A DNA stretch of 14,540 nt. It comes from an uncultured Bacilli bacterium. Its GTDB lineage: Bacteria > Bacillota_I > Bacilli_A > RF39 > UBA660. The notes beneath the pieces are model-generated. The model searched no databases and was not told where the DNA came from. It saw nothing but the letters and a program-made list of their open reading frames with translations. A program made the position numbers and the translations under genes. Shown here piece by piece: positions 1 through 6,860 of the stretch. Position 1 is the first letter of the stretch, and each line of letters begins with the position of its first letter. The stretch lies in assembly GCA_947856335.1 (NCBI GenBank), contig CANUCD010000013.1, forward strand, positions 1 through 14,540. The letters run 5' to 3'.

Positions 1-78
1 CCAGTAATCAATCTAAAGGCTGATGTCCAAATAACAGGAGGTAATGGTAGTAGTGATACACCTTTTGAAATTTCATAA
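1..78 (+). CDS. C-terminal end of a surface/pilin-like protein (partial)
   Basis: An open frame enters from the left edge and ends at TAA 76-78, giving 25 residues that begin PVINLKADVQITGG and end in FEIS. A tail of the form PVINLK-(S/A)DV-GG-(D/N)G-(S/T)S-(N/D)P(F/Y) is, from general knowledge, a recurrent ending of large secreted or surface proteins, some with prepilin-like N-termini, in uncultured gut Firmicutes. Only the tail is visible, so neither function nor full family can be assigned. A clear terminator follows at 119-140, which supports this being a real gene end. Confidence is good for coding and low for the family. Confidence 0.6.
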   Translation, partial: PVINLKADVQITGGNGSSDTPFEIS

Positions 79-118
79 TAATTTTCTATTACATTTATTT
101 CTCATAAATATTATAAAT

Positions 119-140
119 GGAGCATTTATTGCTCCTTTTT
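119..140 (+). terminator. Intrinsic terminator after the upstream gene
   Basis: GGAGCA (119-124) pairs with TGCTCC (130-135) around a TTTAT loop and is followed directly by TTTTT. It is a compact six-pair GC-containing hairpin in otherwise AT-only DNA, and it separates the upstream partial gene from the phosphodiesterase gene. Confidence 0.85.
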
Positions 141-184
141 ATATATAATTCTAATTATTATTCATATATTATATGGGTGATAAT

Positions 185-781
185 ATGTTTATTGCACATA
201 GAGGATTAGTTAAAAAAGGTATTACTGAAAACACATTAGAAGCATTTAAACTTGCTATAGAAAGTGATAAATATATAGGTTTTGAACTTGATATATATAC
301 AAGCCTAGATAATGAATTTATAGTCTTTCATAATCCTTTATTAGATAATAAATTTATATGGAATTATACATCTAAAGAATTAAAGAAAAAGAAAGTTATT
401 TTATTAAAAGATGTCTTAAAATTAAAGACAGATAAAATAATACTAATAGATATAAAAGATATTAAAATAGATATTAAAAAACTAACTAAATTACTTAATA
501 TATATAAAGATAAGAATATATATGTAATGTCTTTTTTTAATAGTGTATTAAAGAAATTTAAAAATCCAAACTTTAAGATTGGATTATTAAATTATATATT
601 AAATAGTACTTCTACTTATTCATATGATTTTATAGGTATATTATATGATGTAGCAAATAAACACATGATAGATACATTAAATAAGATGAATATAGAAGTA
701 TTTTTATATGCTCTAAATAAGAAAGATAAATTTATATATAAAGATGTTTATTATATTATTGATGATGTTTTATATAAATAA
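185..781 (+). CDS. Glycerophosphodiester phosphodiesterase family protein (short)
   Basis: This 198-residue protein looks like a compact GDPD TIM-barrel enzyme, a family that hydrolyses glycerophosphodiesters to glycerol-3-phosphate and an alcohol. The family landmarks occur in order: HRG near residue 5, ENTLEAF at about 17-23, ELDIY at about 34-38 (the metal-binding E-x-D) and FHNP at about 48-51. The last replaces the usual HD pair with HN. ILIDIK follows near 90 and a YVMSFF segment near 115. No signal peptide is seen, so it is probably cytoplasmic. I chose ATG 185 because GGGTGA lies at 175-180 just before it; the in-frame ATG at 173 has no SD. At under 200 residues it is shorter than typical GDPDs (about 240), with a reduced C-terminal part. 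Its 3' end overlaps the convergent gerKB by 26 bp. Substrate is unknown. Confidence 0.75.
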   Translation: MFIAHRGLVKKGITENTLEAFKLAIESDKYIGFELDIYTSLDNEFIVFHNPLLDNKFIWNYTSKELKKKKVILLKDVLKLKTDKIILIDIKDIKIDIKKLTKLLNIYKDKNIYVMSFFNSVLKKFKNPNFKIGLLNYILNSTSTYSYDFIGILYDVANKHMIDTLNKMNIEVFLYALNKKDKFIYKDVYYIIDDVLYK

Positions 782-1763
782 ATAAAATAATAATTAAAAT
801 AGGAAATAATAAAGAAATAAAGGGAAGTATATAATATAAAGTAAGTTCAAGAGTATAATATTTATTAAATATACTAGATATAAGCCATATTATAAATATT
901 AGTAAGATAATTATATATTTATTATTTTTAGTAGTTAATTCTTTAATAGAATAAATACTAAATACAGTAGTAATAAATAAATCAAAAGCCCAAGCTATAG
1001 ATAATATATTTTCTACTTTCTCAATAAAATCCAATAATTTTACTTGTTTTAATACCATATATTCAGGAAATCTAAAAACATTTACTAATACATCTCCAAA
1101 TACTCCATTTATACATATAAGAGCAATAATTATAGAAGATACACTAAATAAATATGTTTTAATATAGTGTTTAGTATTTTGATTAAAATGTAGTGTTAAA
1201 AGATTAGGAAAAGTACTAATACCTGCAAAAGCAAGCATAGATGTTATAAATGATTTAAAAGAAGTAGTATATACAGGTAAAAAATTATCATAATCAATTT
1301 TACCCCATATACTTATAATAGATAATAAAGCTAAAGTAAGTGCAATAATAAATAAACTACTAGAAAGCCTATGTATCATTTTTAATCCCCCTAAAGCTGC
1401 ATAAAAAGAAAGTATAAGCCATAAAGCTAATATTATATATACAGGAGTAGAAGAAAGAAGAAAACTAGTTACAAACGTTTTATAAGTAAGTAAAGTATAT
1501 AGTAAGATAATAAAACTAGATATAATTAAAAGTATTCTAATCATAAAACCTATTTTACTATTTCTAAGTAAATAAATAAGAGAATTATTATTTGTAATAA
1601 TTATTTTTTTATAAGCCCAAATAATAAATAAACCCAAAATAGAACCTGCTATACAAGCTAAATATGTATCTTTACTTGTATATTTACATATAAGAGATAT
1701 TCCAAGTCCAAAAAATAAACTTCTAGTTAAGAAAAATAAAGGAAGAGCATTTTCTTTTTTCAT
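756..1763 (-). CDS. gerKB: Spore germination permease subunit B (GerKB/GerAB family)
   Basis: This 335-residue, highly hydrophobic protein has about ten predicted membrane spans and is the B subunit of a Ger-type germinant receptor, related to APC-superfamily amino-acid permeases. In known systems this subunit binds the germinant in the inner spore membrane. The N-terminal LTRSLFFGLG segment and the AFAGISTFPNLL segment near the middle fit the family, although length is slightly below the usual 360 or so. It is the last gene of a gerKA-gerKC-gerKB operon: its ATG overlaps the end of gerKC by 4 nt, implying translational coupling. It ends in a convergent overlap with the phosphodiesterase gene, and I see no GC-containing terminator for the operon. 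Assignment rests on hydrophobicity and on the two unmistakable partners; the germinant cannot be predicted. Confidence 0.88.
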   Translation of the reverse strand: MKKENALPLFFLTRSLFFGLGISLICKYTSKDTYLACIAGSILGLFIIWAYKKIIITNNNSLIYLLRNSKIGFMIRILLIISSFIILLYTLLTYKTFVTSFLLSSTPVYIILALWLILSFYAALGGLKMIHRLSSSLFIIALTLALLSIISIWGKIDYDNFLPVYTTSFKSFITSMLAFAGISTFPNLLTLHFNQNTKHYIKTYLFSVSSIIIALICINGVFGDVLVNVFRFPEYMVLKQVKLLDFIEKVENILSIAWAFDLFITTVFSIYSIKELTTKNNKYIIILLIFIIWLISSIFNKYYTLELTLYYILPFISLLFPILIIILFIYIKHHQ

Positions 1764-2815
1764 CTTGGCACCTCAAAAGTTAATCCTTTCTTATTTATTT
1801 TTAAATCTATATTAACTACAATATCTTTATTTATCCAATCATCACTTTTTATACGATATTTATTATAATATTTCTTACCTAAAGAAAGAGCATTAGACTT
1901 TATTTGTTGCATCTTTACTATAATTTTTGATATTTCTTTTTCGATTATCTTTTTAAAATCATCTTCTAATAAAGAATATGTAGCAGTATCATATAAATCT
2001 ATATTACTATTAACTTCACTAATACGTGCTTCTATATCTCCTTTAATAATTATTTCATTCTTTTCTGGATAAATATCTATTTTACTATTATAAACAGCAA
2101 TAGTTATATTATTATTAGTAAAATGAATATTTTTAACTTCAAAATTATTGATTAGATTTATTATACTAGCTTCCCTATTATCAAAAATCATTTGTAGTTT
2201 ATAATCCTTAAAAGCTCCCATACCTACTAAAACAATTTCCTCATCATTCTTTTTAAATACAGGTAATAAAGCATCTTCCCCATCCGTTAAAATTCTTTTA
2301 ACCGTTTTCGTAAATACTTCTAAATAAGCACTATTAGAAGTCTCATAATTATTTATAAGTAAACTAGTTAAATAAGAGCTTGTAACAGGGGAAGCATCAA
2401 TTTTTGTTTTAAGTAAATCTTTAGCACTATCTATCCCTATAGCAGCATAAAACTCATTTCTAAGTCTTTCTGTCCGTATTAAATAATCAATACATAAATC
2501 TAGTTTTTCTAAAGCTACAGTCTCACTAAATATAACAATTTCTACATGTTCAAAATAGGGAACTTTATCAAGTCTATTAGCCGATAGAGTAAAACAATCA
2601 ACTAAATTTTTTCCTTTTTGACTAACATAGTAAGTACCACTAGCCCCAGAAGAATCTCCCTCTTTTTTTGTTTTCATCACCTCAAAAGTAACTAAAAAAT
2701 TATCATCTACATAATCAATGGCAATCCCTGATATAATAGCTAAATCATTTAATCCCTTATAATCATAACAACCACTAAGTAAAAACACTATAATTATTAA
2801 ACAAAATTTCTTCAT
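1760..2815 (-). CDS. gerKC: Spore germination lipoprotein subunit C (GerKC/GerAC family)
   Basis: This 351-residue protein is the C subunit of the germinant receptor. It opens with a lipoprotein signal: MKK, a hydrophobic stretch and the lipobox LSGC with the lipidated Cys at residue 16. The next segment, YDYKGLNDLAIISGIAID, is characteristic of GerAC proteins (usually CWD.rEi..la.v.giaiD). The mature part should lie on the outer face of the inner spore membrane and is needed for receptor assembly in characterised Bacillus systems. Length is typical, and the acidic/lysine-rich C-terminal half ends in strands resembling the third GerAC domain. It starts within the stop of gerKA (4-nt overlap) and overlaps gerKB, so all three are translated from one message. 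The order A-C-B matches gerK of Bacillus subtilis rather than the A-B-C order of gerA. Confidence 0.92.
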   Translation of the reverse strand: MKKFCLIIIVFLLSGCYDYKGLNDLAIISGIAIDYVDDNFLVTFEVMKTKKEGDSSGASGTYYVSQKGKNLVDCFTLSANRLDKVPYFEHVEIVIFSETVALEKLDLCIDYLIRTERLRNEFYAAIGIDSAKDLLKTKIDASPVTSSYLTSLLINNYETSNSAYLEVFTKTVKRILTDGEDALLPVFKKNDEEIVLVGMGAFKDYKLQMIFDNREASIINLINNFEVKNIHFTNNNITIAVYNSKIDIYPEKNEIIIKGDIEARISEVNSNIDLYDTATYSLLEDDFKKIIEKEISKIIVKMQQIKSNALSLGKKYYNKYRIKSDDWINKDIVVNIDLKINKKGLTFEVPR

Positions 2816-4242
2816 ACTTTTTCTCCTTGCTTTATTTTATTTTTATGAGTTAATATAGAACTTCTTTTTATATCTTTTTTTAGGGGTGACTTAAATACAG
2901 TTTTAAAAAAGTATGTTTTATCAAAAGGTATAAGAGGATAAAAGTAAGGTTTACCAAAAGATTCTAATCTGTTAATTCTAATTAAGAAGTAAAAAAGAGC
3001 AAAAAGAAGACCTAATACACCAAAAAAAGAAGCACTAAAAATAAATAATAGTCTAAGTGATCTAAGAGTACTAGTTATTTCTATTTCTGTAAACATAAGA
3101 CTAGACATAAATGTAAGAGCAATAATAATAATGGTAATAGGAGATACAATACCTGCTGCAACAGCTGCATCCCCTAAAACTAAAGCTCCTAGTATGGAAA
3201 TAGCACTCCCATAAGCATTAGGAAACCTAAGATCACTTTCTCTTAACATCTCACAAATAAATAGCATAATTAAAACTTCAATAATCGAGGGAAAGGGCAC
3301 TCCATCATGCTGAATACTAAAACTTACAAGTAACATAGTAGGAATAGTCTCTTGATTATAGTTTACTAAAGCAATATATATAGCAGGTATACTCATTGAT
3401 AAGAAAAAACAAATAAAACGAATAACTTTTAGAAAATTGATATTCTTACTCTTATGATACTCATCAATACCAGGGTTGATAAAATCAATAAAGAAAGAAG
3501 GTAAAATTAAAACAAAAGGAGATGTATCAACCACAATAGCAATTTTCCCCTCTAATAAAGCTTTAGATACAAAATCAGGTCTTTCACTTAATTGATATAA
3601 AGGAAAATGAGTTTTATTCTCATCACTTATTAGTTTACCAATAAAACTAGAATCTAATATCCCATCAATATCTATTTTTCTTAAAAGTTCATCAACTTTT
3701 TTTACCAACTCATCTTCTGCTATATCACAAAAATATAAAAGTCCCACTTTCGTAAGAGTTTTTCTACCTATAGTATACTCTTTAGTTTTTAATTTACTAG
3801 ATTTAAGTCGCTTCTTAATTAAACCCATATTTATTTGATAATTTTCTGTAAAAGCATCTTTAGGTCCATTAGGGGATGGTTCACTATCAGGAGTAGGAAT
3901 TCCTCTATTTATATCTGCTCTAGTCTCAATTCCATATATACTATCTTTATATACCACAATCGTAAAACCACTTGTAATAAAATATTCAACTTCATCAATA
4001 TTTTTAATCTCTTTAGTATTAGGACTAGGTAAAATACTTGGAAAATCAAACTTTTTAGTCTTAAAACTACTAATATTACTTAAATTTTTTAATATATAAT
4101 CATTTACTTTATTACTAGAACTTACACTTTCTAAATATAATACATAAATAGTATCTAAAAAAGAAATCTTAATCTTTTTCATAACTAAATCAGGAATATC
4201 TATAAACTCATCTTTTATTCTTCTAACAATTCTATTTTCCAT
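2812..4242 (-). CDS. gerKA: Spore germination receptor subunit A (GerKA/GerAA family)
   Basis: This 476-residue A subunit has a soluble N-terminal region of about 240 residues and then a membrane region with about five spans. The family signature is visible in RADINRGIPTPDSEP (about residues 105-119), followed by an NGPKDAFTEN segment and INMGLIKKRLKS. These correspond to the conserved R-G-P-x-E-x-F-x-E-N..LIR-R of GerAA/SpoVAF proteins. LFICEMLRESDLRFPNAYGS (about 331-350) is the other conserved block, inside the membrane half. It leads the gerKA-gerKC-gerKB operon. I place the start at ATG 4242 because AGGTGG lies five nt upstream (4253-4248); the in-frame GTG at 4251 overlaps that SD. The upstream region carries sigma-G-like sequences. 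The operon implies that the organism makes and germinates true endospores. Confidence 0.93.
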   Translation of the reverse strand: MENRIVRRIKDEFIDIPDLVMKKIKISFLDTIYVLYLESVSSSNKVNDYILKNLSNISSFKTKKFDFPSILPSPNTKEIKNIDEVEYFITSGFTIVVYKDSIYGIETRADINRGIPTPDSEPSPNGPKDAFTENYQINMGLIKKRLKSSKLKTKEYTIGRKTLTKVGLLYFCDIAEDELVKKVDELLRKIDIDGILDSSFIGKLISDENKTHFPLYQLSERPDFVSKALLEGKIAIVVDTSPFVLILPSFFIDFINPGIDEYHKSKNINFLKVIRFICFFLSMSIPAIYIALVNYNQETIPTMLLVSFSIQHDGVPFPSIIEVLIMLFICEMLRESDLRFPNAYGSAISILGALVLGDAAVAAGIVSPITIIIIALTFMSSLMFTEIEITSTLRSLRLLFIFSASFFGVLGLLFALFYFLIRINRLESFGKPYFYPLIPFDKTYFFKTVFKSPLKKDIKRSSILTHKNKIKQGEKV

Positions 4243-4258
4243 ATTATCCACCTAAAAT

Positions 4259-4288
4259 TATTATTGGTAAACATGAGTATTTCTATGC
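4259..4288 (-). promoter_or_regulatory. Candidate sigma-G (forespore) promoter of gerKACB
   Basis: Read on the minus strand, GCATA (4288-4284) is followed after 18 nt by AATAATA (4265-4259). This fits the published sigma-G pattern gHATR-N17/18-CATnHTA in all but one position. However, the implied start would fall at about 4252, leaving almost no leader before ATG 4242 and cutting into the SD. A second candidate further upstream, TCATG (4322-4318), 16 nt, CATATTT (4301-4295), leaves a normal leader but has less ideal spacing. gerA-type operons are sigma-G-dependent in Bacillus subtilis, so one of the two is plausible. Confidence 0.4.
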
Positions 4289-4310
4289 AAAAGAAAATAT
4301 GAAAAAAAGA

Positions 4311-4339
4311 TTGACTTCATGAACGTTTTAGTGTAATAT
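4311..4339 (+). promoter_or_regulatory. Sigma-A-like promoter of the tRNA-Ser gene
   Basis: TTGACT (4311-4316, five of six to consensus) is followed after 17 nt by TAATAT (4334-4339); TGTAAT at 4332-4337 is an alternative -10 with 15-nt spacing. Transcription would begin around 4345, some 15 nt before the mature tRNA. It lies back to back with the gerK promoter region. Confidence 0.55.
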
Positions 4340-4360
4340 TAAAGAGTACACAAAAGAAGT

Positions 4361-4453
4361 GGAGTAGTACTCAAGAGGCTGAAGAGGGGTCCCTGCTAAG
4401 GATCTAGGTCGGCGAATGCTGGCGCGGAGGTTCAAATCCTCTCTACTCCGCCA
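4361..4453 (+). tRNA. tRNA-Ser, anticodon GCU
   Basis: A complete class II tRNA with encoded CCA. The acceptor stem is GGAGTAG (4361-4367) with CTACTCC (4443-4449), followed by discriminator G and CCA at 4451-4453. The anticodon stem GGTCC/GGATC closes the loop CTGCTAA, so the anticodon is GCT, reading AGC/AGU serine codons. The long variable arm pairs GTCGGC with GCTGGC around GAAT, as expected for serine. The T arm GGAGG-TTCAAAT-CCTCT is intact with one wobble. A sigma-A-like promoter precedes it and a short terminator follows. Confidence 0.96.
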
Positions 4454-4464
4454 TTTAAGTAATT

Positions 4465-4484
4465 AAGCCCATAAGGGTTTTTTT
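4465..4484 (+). terminator. Short terminator after tRNA-Ser
   Basis: AAGCCC (4465-4470) pairs with GGGTTT (4475-4480, one G-U) around ATAA and runs into further T residues to 4484. It lies between the tRNA and the convergent yidD. The T-rich tail is present only on the plus strand, so it is unlikely to serve yidD. Confidence 0.7.
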
Positions 4485-4492
4485 ATATGTGT

Positions 4493-4711
4493 TTAATGAT
4501 GTTTAGGAGGCACTAAATCTATTCCTCCTCTTGAAAAGGGATTACACTTTAAAATACGTTTAATAATTAAAAACAATCCCTTAAATACCCCATGTATTTC
4601 TAATGCTTCTATCGCATAATTACTACAAGTAGGATAATATCTACAACGATTATGAAACTCTCCAGGTATTGCTTGATACATCATAATTAGTTTAATTAAA
4701 GCTTTTTTCAT
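4493..4711 (-). CDS. yidD: Membrane protein insertion efficiency factor YidD
   Basis: This 72-residue protein is a clear YidD (formerly the haemolysin-related UPF0161 family), a small membrane-associated protein that helps YidC-dependent insertion of inner-membrane proteins. The hallmark CRYYPTCSNYAIEAL occurs at about residues 23-37, and CNPFSRGGIDLVPPKHH closes the protein, where the family usually has C-(N/H)PF-GG-DPVP. The amphipathic N-terminal helix (ALIKLIMMYQ) is intact and the length is standard. In many bacteria yidD sits between rnpA and yidC; here it stands alone, convergent with tRNA-Ser and divergent from rpsB. ATG 4711 is preceded only by a weak SD-like GTGAT. The identification is secure. 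Confidence 0.95.
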   Translation of the reverse strand: MKKALIKLIMMYQAIPGEFHNRCRYYPTCSNYAIEALEIHGVFKGLFLIIKRILKCNPFSRGGIDLVPPKHH

Positions 4712-4727
4712 AAAAAATCACAAGATT

Positions 4728-4736
4728 ATTGTACCA
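4728..4736 (-). promoter_or_regulatory. Candidate extended -10 promoter for yidD
   Basis: On the minus strand TGG-TACAAT (4736-4728) resembles an extended -10 (TGn-TATAAT with one mismatch). The -35 region, TAGAGT at 4756-4751, is poor. The predicted start lies about 10 nt upstream of the ATG, which fits the absence of a strong SD but is unusually close. Confidence 0.3.
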
Positions 4737-4760
4737 CAAACTAACTAAAAACTCTACGAA

Positions 4761-4792
4761 TTGCACAATTTTTACTTGTTTTTTTATATAAT
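4761..4792 (+). promoter_or_regulatory. Probable rpsB promoter region
   Basis: TTGCAC (4761-4766) precedes an AT tract holding TATATA (4785-4790, spacing 18) and TATAAT (4787-4792, spacing 20). Either -10 predicts a start near 4797-4800, which would include the whole structured leader in the transcript. The exact elements are ambiguous because the region is nearly all A and T. Confidence 0.4.
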
Positions 4793-4800
4793 ATATAGTA

Positions 4801-4897
4801 AAATACTATTGGCTTAGAAATTAGCAAATACACATTAGTATTTAGTGATAACCTAGTGCCACGAAGAGTGGTGGTATATCATGTTTAAAGATACTAA
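4801..4897 (+). ncRNA. Structured 5' leader RNA of rpsB, candidate autoregulatory element
   Basis: A nested hairpin can be drawn from paired segments. TTAGTAT (4835-4841) pairs with ATACTAA (4891-4897); TGATA (4846-4850) with TATCA (4877-4881); ACC (4851-4853) with GGT (4873-4875); and within them GCCAC (4858-4862) with GTGGT (4868-4872) around GAAGA. In addition AAATACTA (4801-4808) is complementary to TAGTATTT (4836-4843), so it could compete for the 5' arm of the outer stem. The element ends about 15 nt before the SD-like AAGGATGG (4911-4918) of rpsB. There is no poly-U tail, so control would be translational or by RNA stability. S2 represses its own synthesis through the rpsB leader in Escherichia coli; whether this is an equivalent is inference. 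Confidence 0.5.
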
Positions 4898-4925
4898 GAG
4901 GTAATAACGAAAGGATGGATGATTT

Positions 4926-5876
4926 ATGGCCGTTGTTTCTATGAGTTATTTATTAGAAGCAGGTGTTCATTTTGGACATCAAACAAAAAGATGGAATCCA
5001 AAGATGAAAGAATACATTTTTGGAGCAAGGGAAGATATTTATATTATTGACCTTGAAAAAACAACCAAATTACTTGAGGAAGCTTATGCTGAACTTAAGA
5101 AAATTGCTGATAACGGAGGTACTTTCCTATTTGTTGGAACTAAAAAACAAGCTGGAGAGGCTGCACGTGAAGAAGCAGAACGTAGTAAATCTTACTATGT
5201 AACTGAAAGATGGTTAGGAGGAACTCTAACAAACTTTAGAACCATTAGAAGAAGAGTAAAAAGACTTGAAGAAATCGAAAACATGGAGCGTGATGGTAAA
5301 TTCGAAGTTTTACCTAAAAAAGAAGTTATTGGGCTTAAAAAAGAATACGAAAAATTAAATAAAATTTTATGTGGCATTCGTGAGATGAATAAACTTCCTA
5401 ATGCTTTAATTATTGTTGATCCTAAAAAGGAGATAAATGCAATTAGAGAAGCAAGAAAACTTAGAATTCCTGTATTTGGTATTGTTGATACTAACTGTGA
5501 TCCTGATGATGTTGATTTTGTTATACCTGGTAATGATGATGCTGTAAGAAGTGTTAAAGTATTACTTGGAGTTTTAAATAATGCTATATGTGAAGCAAAA
5601 AATCTTGAAATGGTTGATTATGTAACTGAAGAAGACAAAAAAGCTCACAAAGAAGTAAAAATGGATGATTTAATTAAAGAAGAAGAGCAAAAAGAAATAG
5701 CTAAAGAAGAAGTAGAAGTAAAAACTGAAAAAGAAGAAGAAAATAATTCTTTAGAAGAAGAAAAAAGCATTCAAGATATGACTTTAGCTGAATTAAAAGC
5801 TCTTGCTAAAGAACGTGGTATCAAAGGATACAGTTCTATGAAAAAAGATGATTTAATTAGTATATTAAATAAATAA
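4926..5876 (+). CDS. rpsB: Ribosomal protein S2 (uS2) with C-terminal SAP/Rho_N-like extension
   Basis: This 316-residue protein is uS2 of the small subunit. Residues 1 to about 230 are canonical: YLLEAGVHFGHQTKRWNPKM near the start, FVGTKKQA near 75-82, RWLGGTLTNFRTI near 98-110, PNALIIVDP, and GIVDTNCDPDDVDFVIPGND near 185-205. Bacterial S2 is usually 230-260 residues. Here an acidic Lys/Glu-rich linker (about 237-280) leads to a final 36-residue module (281-316) with MTLAELKALAKERGIKGYS and SMKKDDLISIL. That module has the helix-extended-helix look of SAP or Rho N-terminal domains. AAGGATGG lies upstream at 4911-4918. tsf follows 10 nt after the stop, the usual partnership. A structured leader precedes the gene and may mediate feedback by S2. 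Confidence 0.97.
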   Translation: MAVVSMSYLLEAGVHFGHQTKRWNPKMKEYIFGAREDIYIIDLEKTTKLLEEAYAELKKIADNGGTFLFVGTKKQAGEAAREEAERSKSYYVTERWLGGTLTNFRTIRRRVKRLEEIENMERDGKFEVLPKKEVIGLKKEYEKLNKILCGIREMNKLPNALIIVDPKKEINAIREARKLRIPVFGIVDTNCDPDDVDFVIPGNDDAVRSVKVLLGVLNNAICEAKNLEMVDYVTEEDKKAHKEVKMDDLIKEEEQKEIAKEEVEVKTEKEEENNSLEEEKSIQDMTLAELKALAKERGIKGYSSMKKDDLISILNK

Positions 5877-5886
5877 GGAGGATTAT

Positions 5887-6765
5887 ATGGAAGTTACTGC
5901 TCAAATGGTAAAAGAGCTTCGGGAAAAAACTGGAGCTGGTATGATGGATTGTAAAAAAGCACTAGGAGAATGTAATGGAAATATAGAGGCAAGTATCGAT
6001 TATTTAAGAGAAAAAGGTATTGCAAAAAGTGCTAAAAAAGAAGCTAGAATAGCTGCTGAGGGTCTTGCTAATATTTATATTAAAGATAATAAAGCAGTTA
6101 TATTAGAAGTAAATAGTGAAACAGACTTTGTAAGTAAAAACGAAGAATTTACAGATATGATTGATAAAATTGGTTCTTCTATCCTAGAAAGTGATGCCAA
6201 GACATTAGAAGAAGCTCTTAAAGTTAAAACAAGCGAAGGAAATATTGAAGACTTAATTATTGCTAAAACAGCTAAGATTGGTGAAAAATTATCTCTTCGT
6301 AGAATAGAAGTAGTAGAAAAAAGTGATAGTGAAGTATTTGGCTCATATCTTCATATGGGAGGTAAAATCGCTGTATTATCTCTTTTAAAGGGTGCTAGTG
6401 AAGAAGTTGCAAAAGATATTGCCATGCAAGCTGCTGCAATGCATCCAAACTACATCTTTGTAAGTGATATTCCTGAAGATGTTTTAGCAAACGAAAGAAA
6501 GATTCAAAAAGAACTTGCTATGTCTGAGGGTAAACCAGCCGATATTGCCGAAAAAATGGTTGAAGGTAGAATCAAGAAATACTATAAAGAAGTATGTCTA
6601 GCTGAACAAGCATTTATTAAAGATGGCGATATAAGTGTAGCTGATTATGTAAAGAAAAATAATGGTGAAATTATAAATGTTATTCGTTATGAAGTAGGCG
6701 AGGGAATGGAAAAAAGATGTGATAACTTTGCTGAAGAAGTAATGAATCAAGTAAAAGGAAACTAG
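5887..6765 (+). CDS. tsf: Translation elongation factor Ts
   Basis: This 292-residue EF-Ts is the nucleotide exchange factor that regenerates EF-Tu-GTP. The N-terminal UBA-like domain holds VKELREKTGAGMMDCKKAL (residues 9-27) and GNIEASIDYLREKG. The exchange motif TDFVSKNEEF is at about residues 79-88, and the core with HMGGKIAVL and MQAAAMHPNYI follows, ending in a coiled-coil segment and NVIRYEVGEG. Length and domain order are standard. An AAGGAGG SD overlaps the stop region of rpsB, so the two are co-transcribed. The terminator hairpin immediately after includes the tsf stop codon. In most Bacilli pyrH comes next; here it does not. Confidence 0.98.
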   Translation: MEVTAQMVKELREKTGAGMMDCKKALGECNGNIEASIDYLREKGIAKSAKKEARIAAEGLANIYIKDNKAVILEVNSETDFVSKNEEFTDMIDKIGSSILESDAKTLEEALKVKTSEGNIEDLIIAKTAKIGEKLSLRRIEVVEKSDSEVFGSYLHMGGKIAVLSLLKGASEEVAKDIAMQAAAMHPNYIFVSDIPEDVLANERKIQKELAMSEGKPADIAEKMVEGRIKKYYKEVCLAEQAFIKDGDISVADYVKKNNGEIINVIRYEVGEGMEKRCDNFAEEVMNQVKGN

Positions 6766-6781
6766 AAATAGTTTCTTTTTG
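6754..6781 (+). terminator. Terminator of rpsB-tsf, overlapping the tsf stop codon
   Basis: GAAACTA (6758-6764) pairs with TAGTTTC (6769-6775) around a GAAA tetraloop and is followed by TTTTT; flanking A and T residues extend the stem. The tsf TAG (6763-6765) lies at the top of the 5' arm and loop. This closes the rpsB-tsf transcript and separates it from the following genes. Confidence 0.88.
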
Positions 6782-6835
6782 TATACATTTTCTTAACAGT
6801 TTATCTTATTTTTACTTAATTTTAAATAAAGATAA

Positions 6836-6844
6836 TGCTATAAT
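6836..6844 (+). promoter_or_regulatory. Extended -10 promoter for the thioredoxin-like pair
   Basis: TGC-TATAAT (6836-6844) is a perfect extended -10 element; the -35 region TTAATT (6816-6821, spacing 17) is weak, as is usual with extended -10 promoters. The start would fall near 6851, giving a leader of only about 10 nt before ATG 6861, consistent with the lack of a good SD there. Confidence 0.6.
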
Positions 6845-6860
6845 AAGAGTGTGATGAAAG

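Noticed and set aside
4243..4251. GTG 4251 as start of gerKA
   Set aside because: It overlaps the SD AGGTGG that serves ATG 4242 and has no SD of its own.
5020..5377. Small frames on both strands inside rpsB
   Set aside because: They are shadows of the highly conserved S2 coding sequence in other frames.
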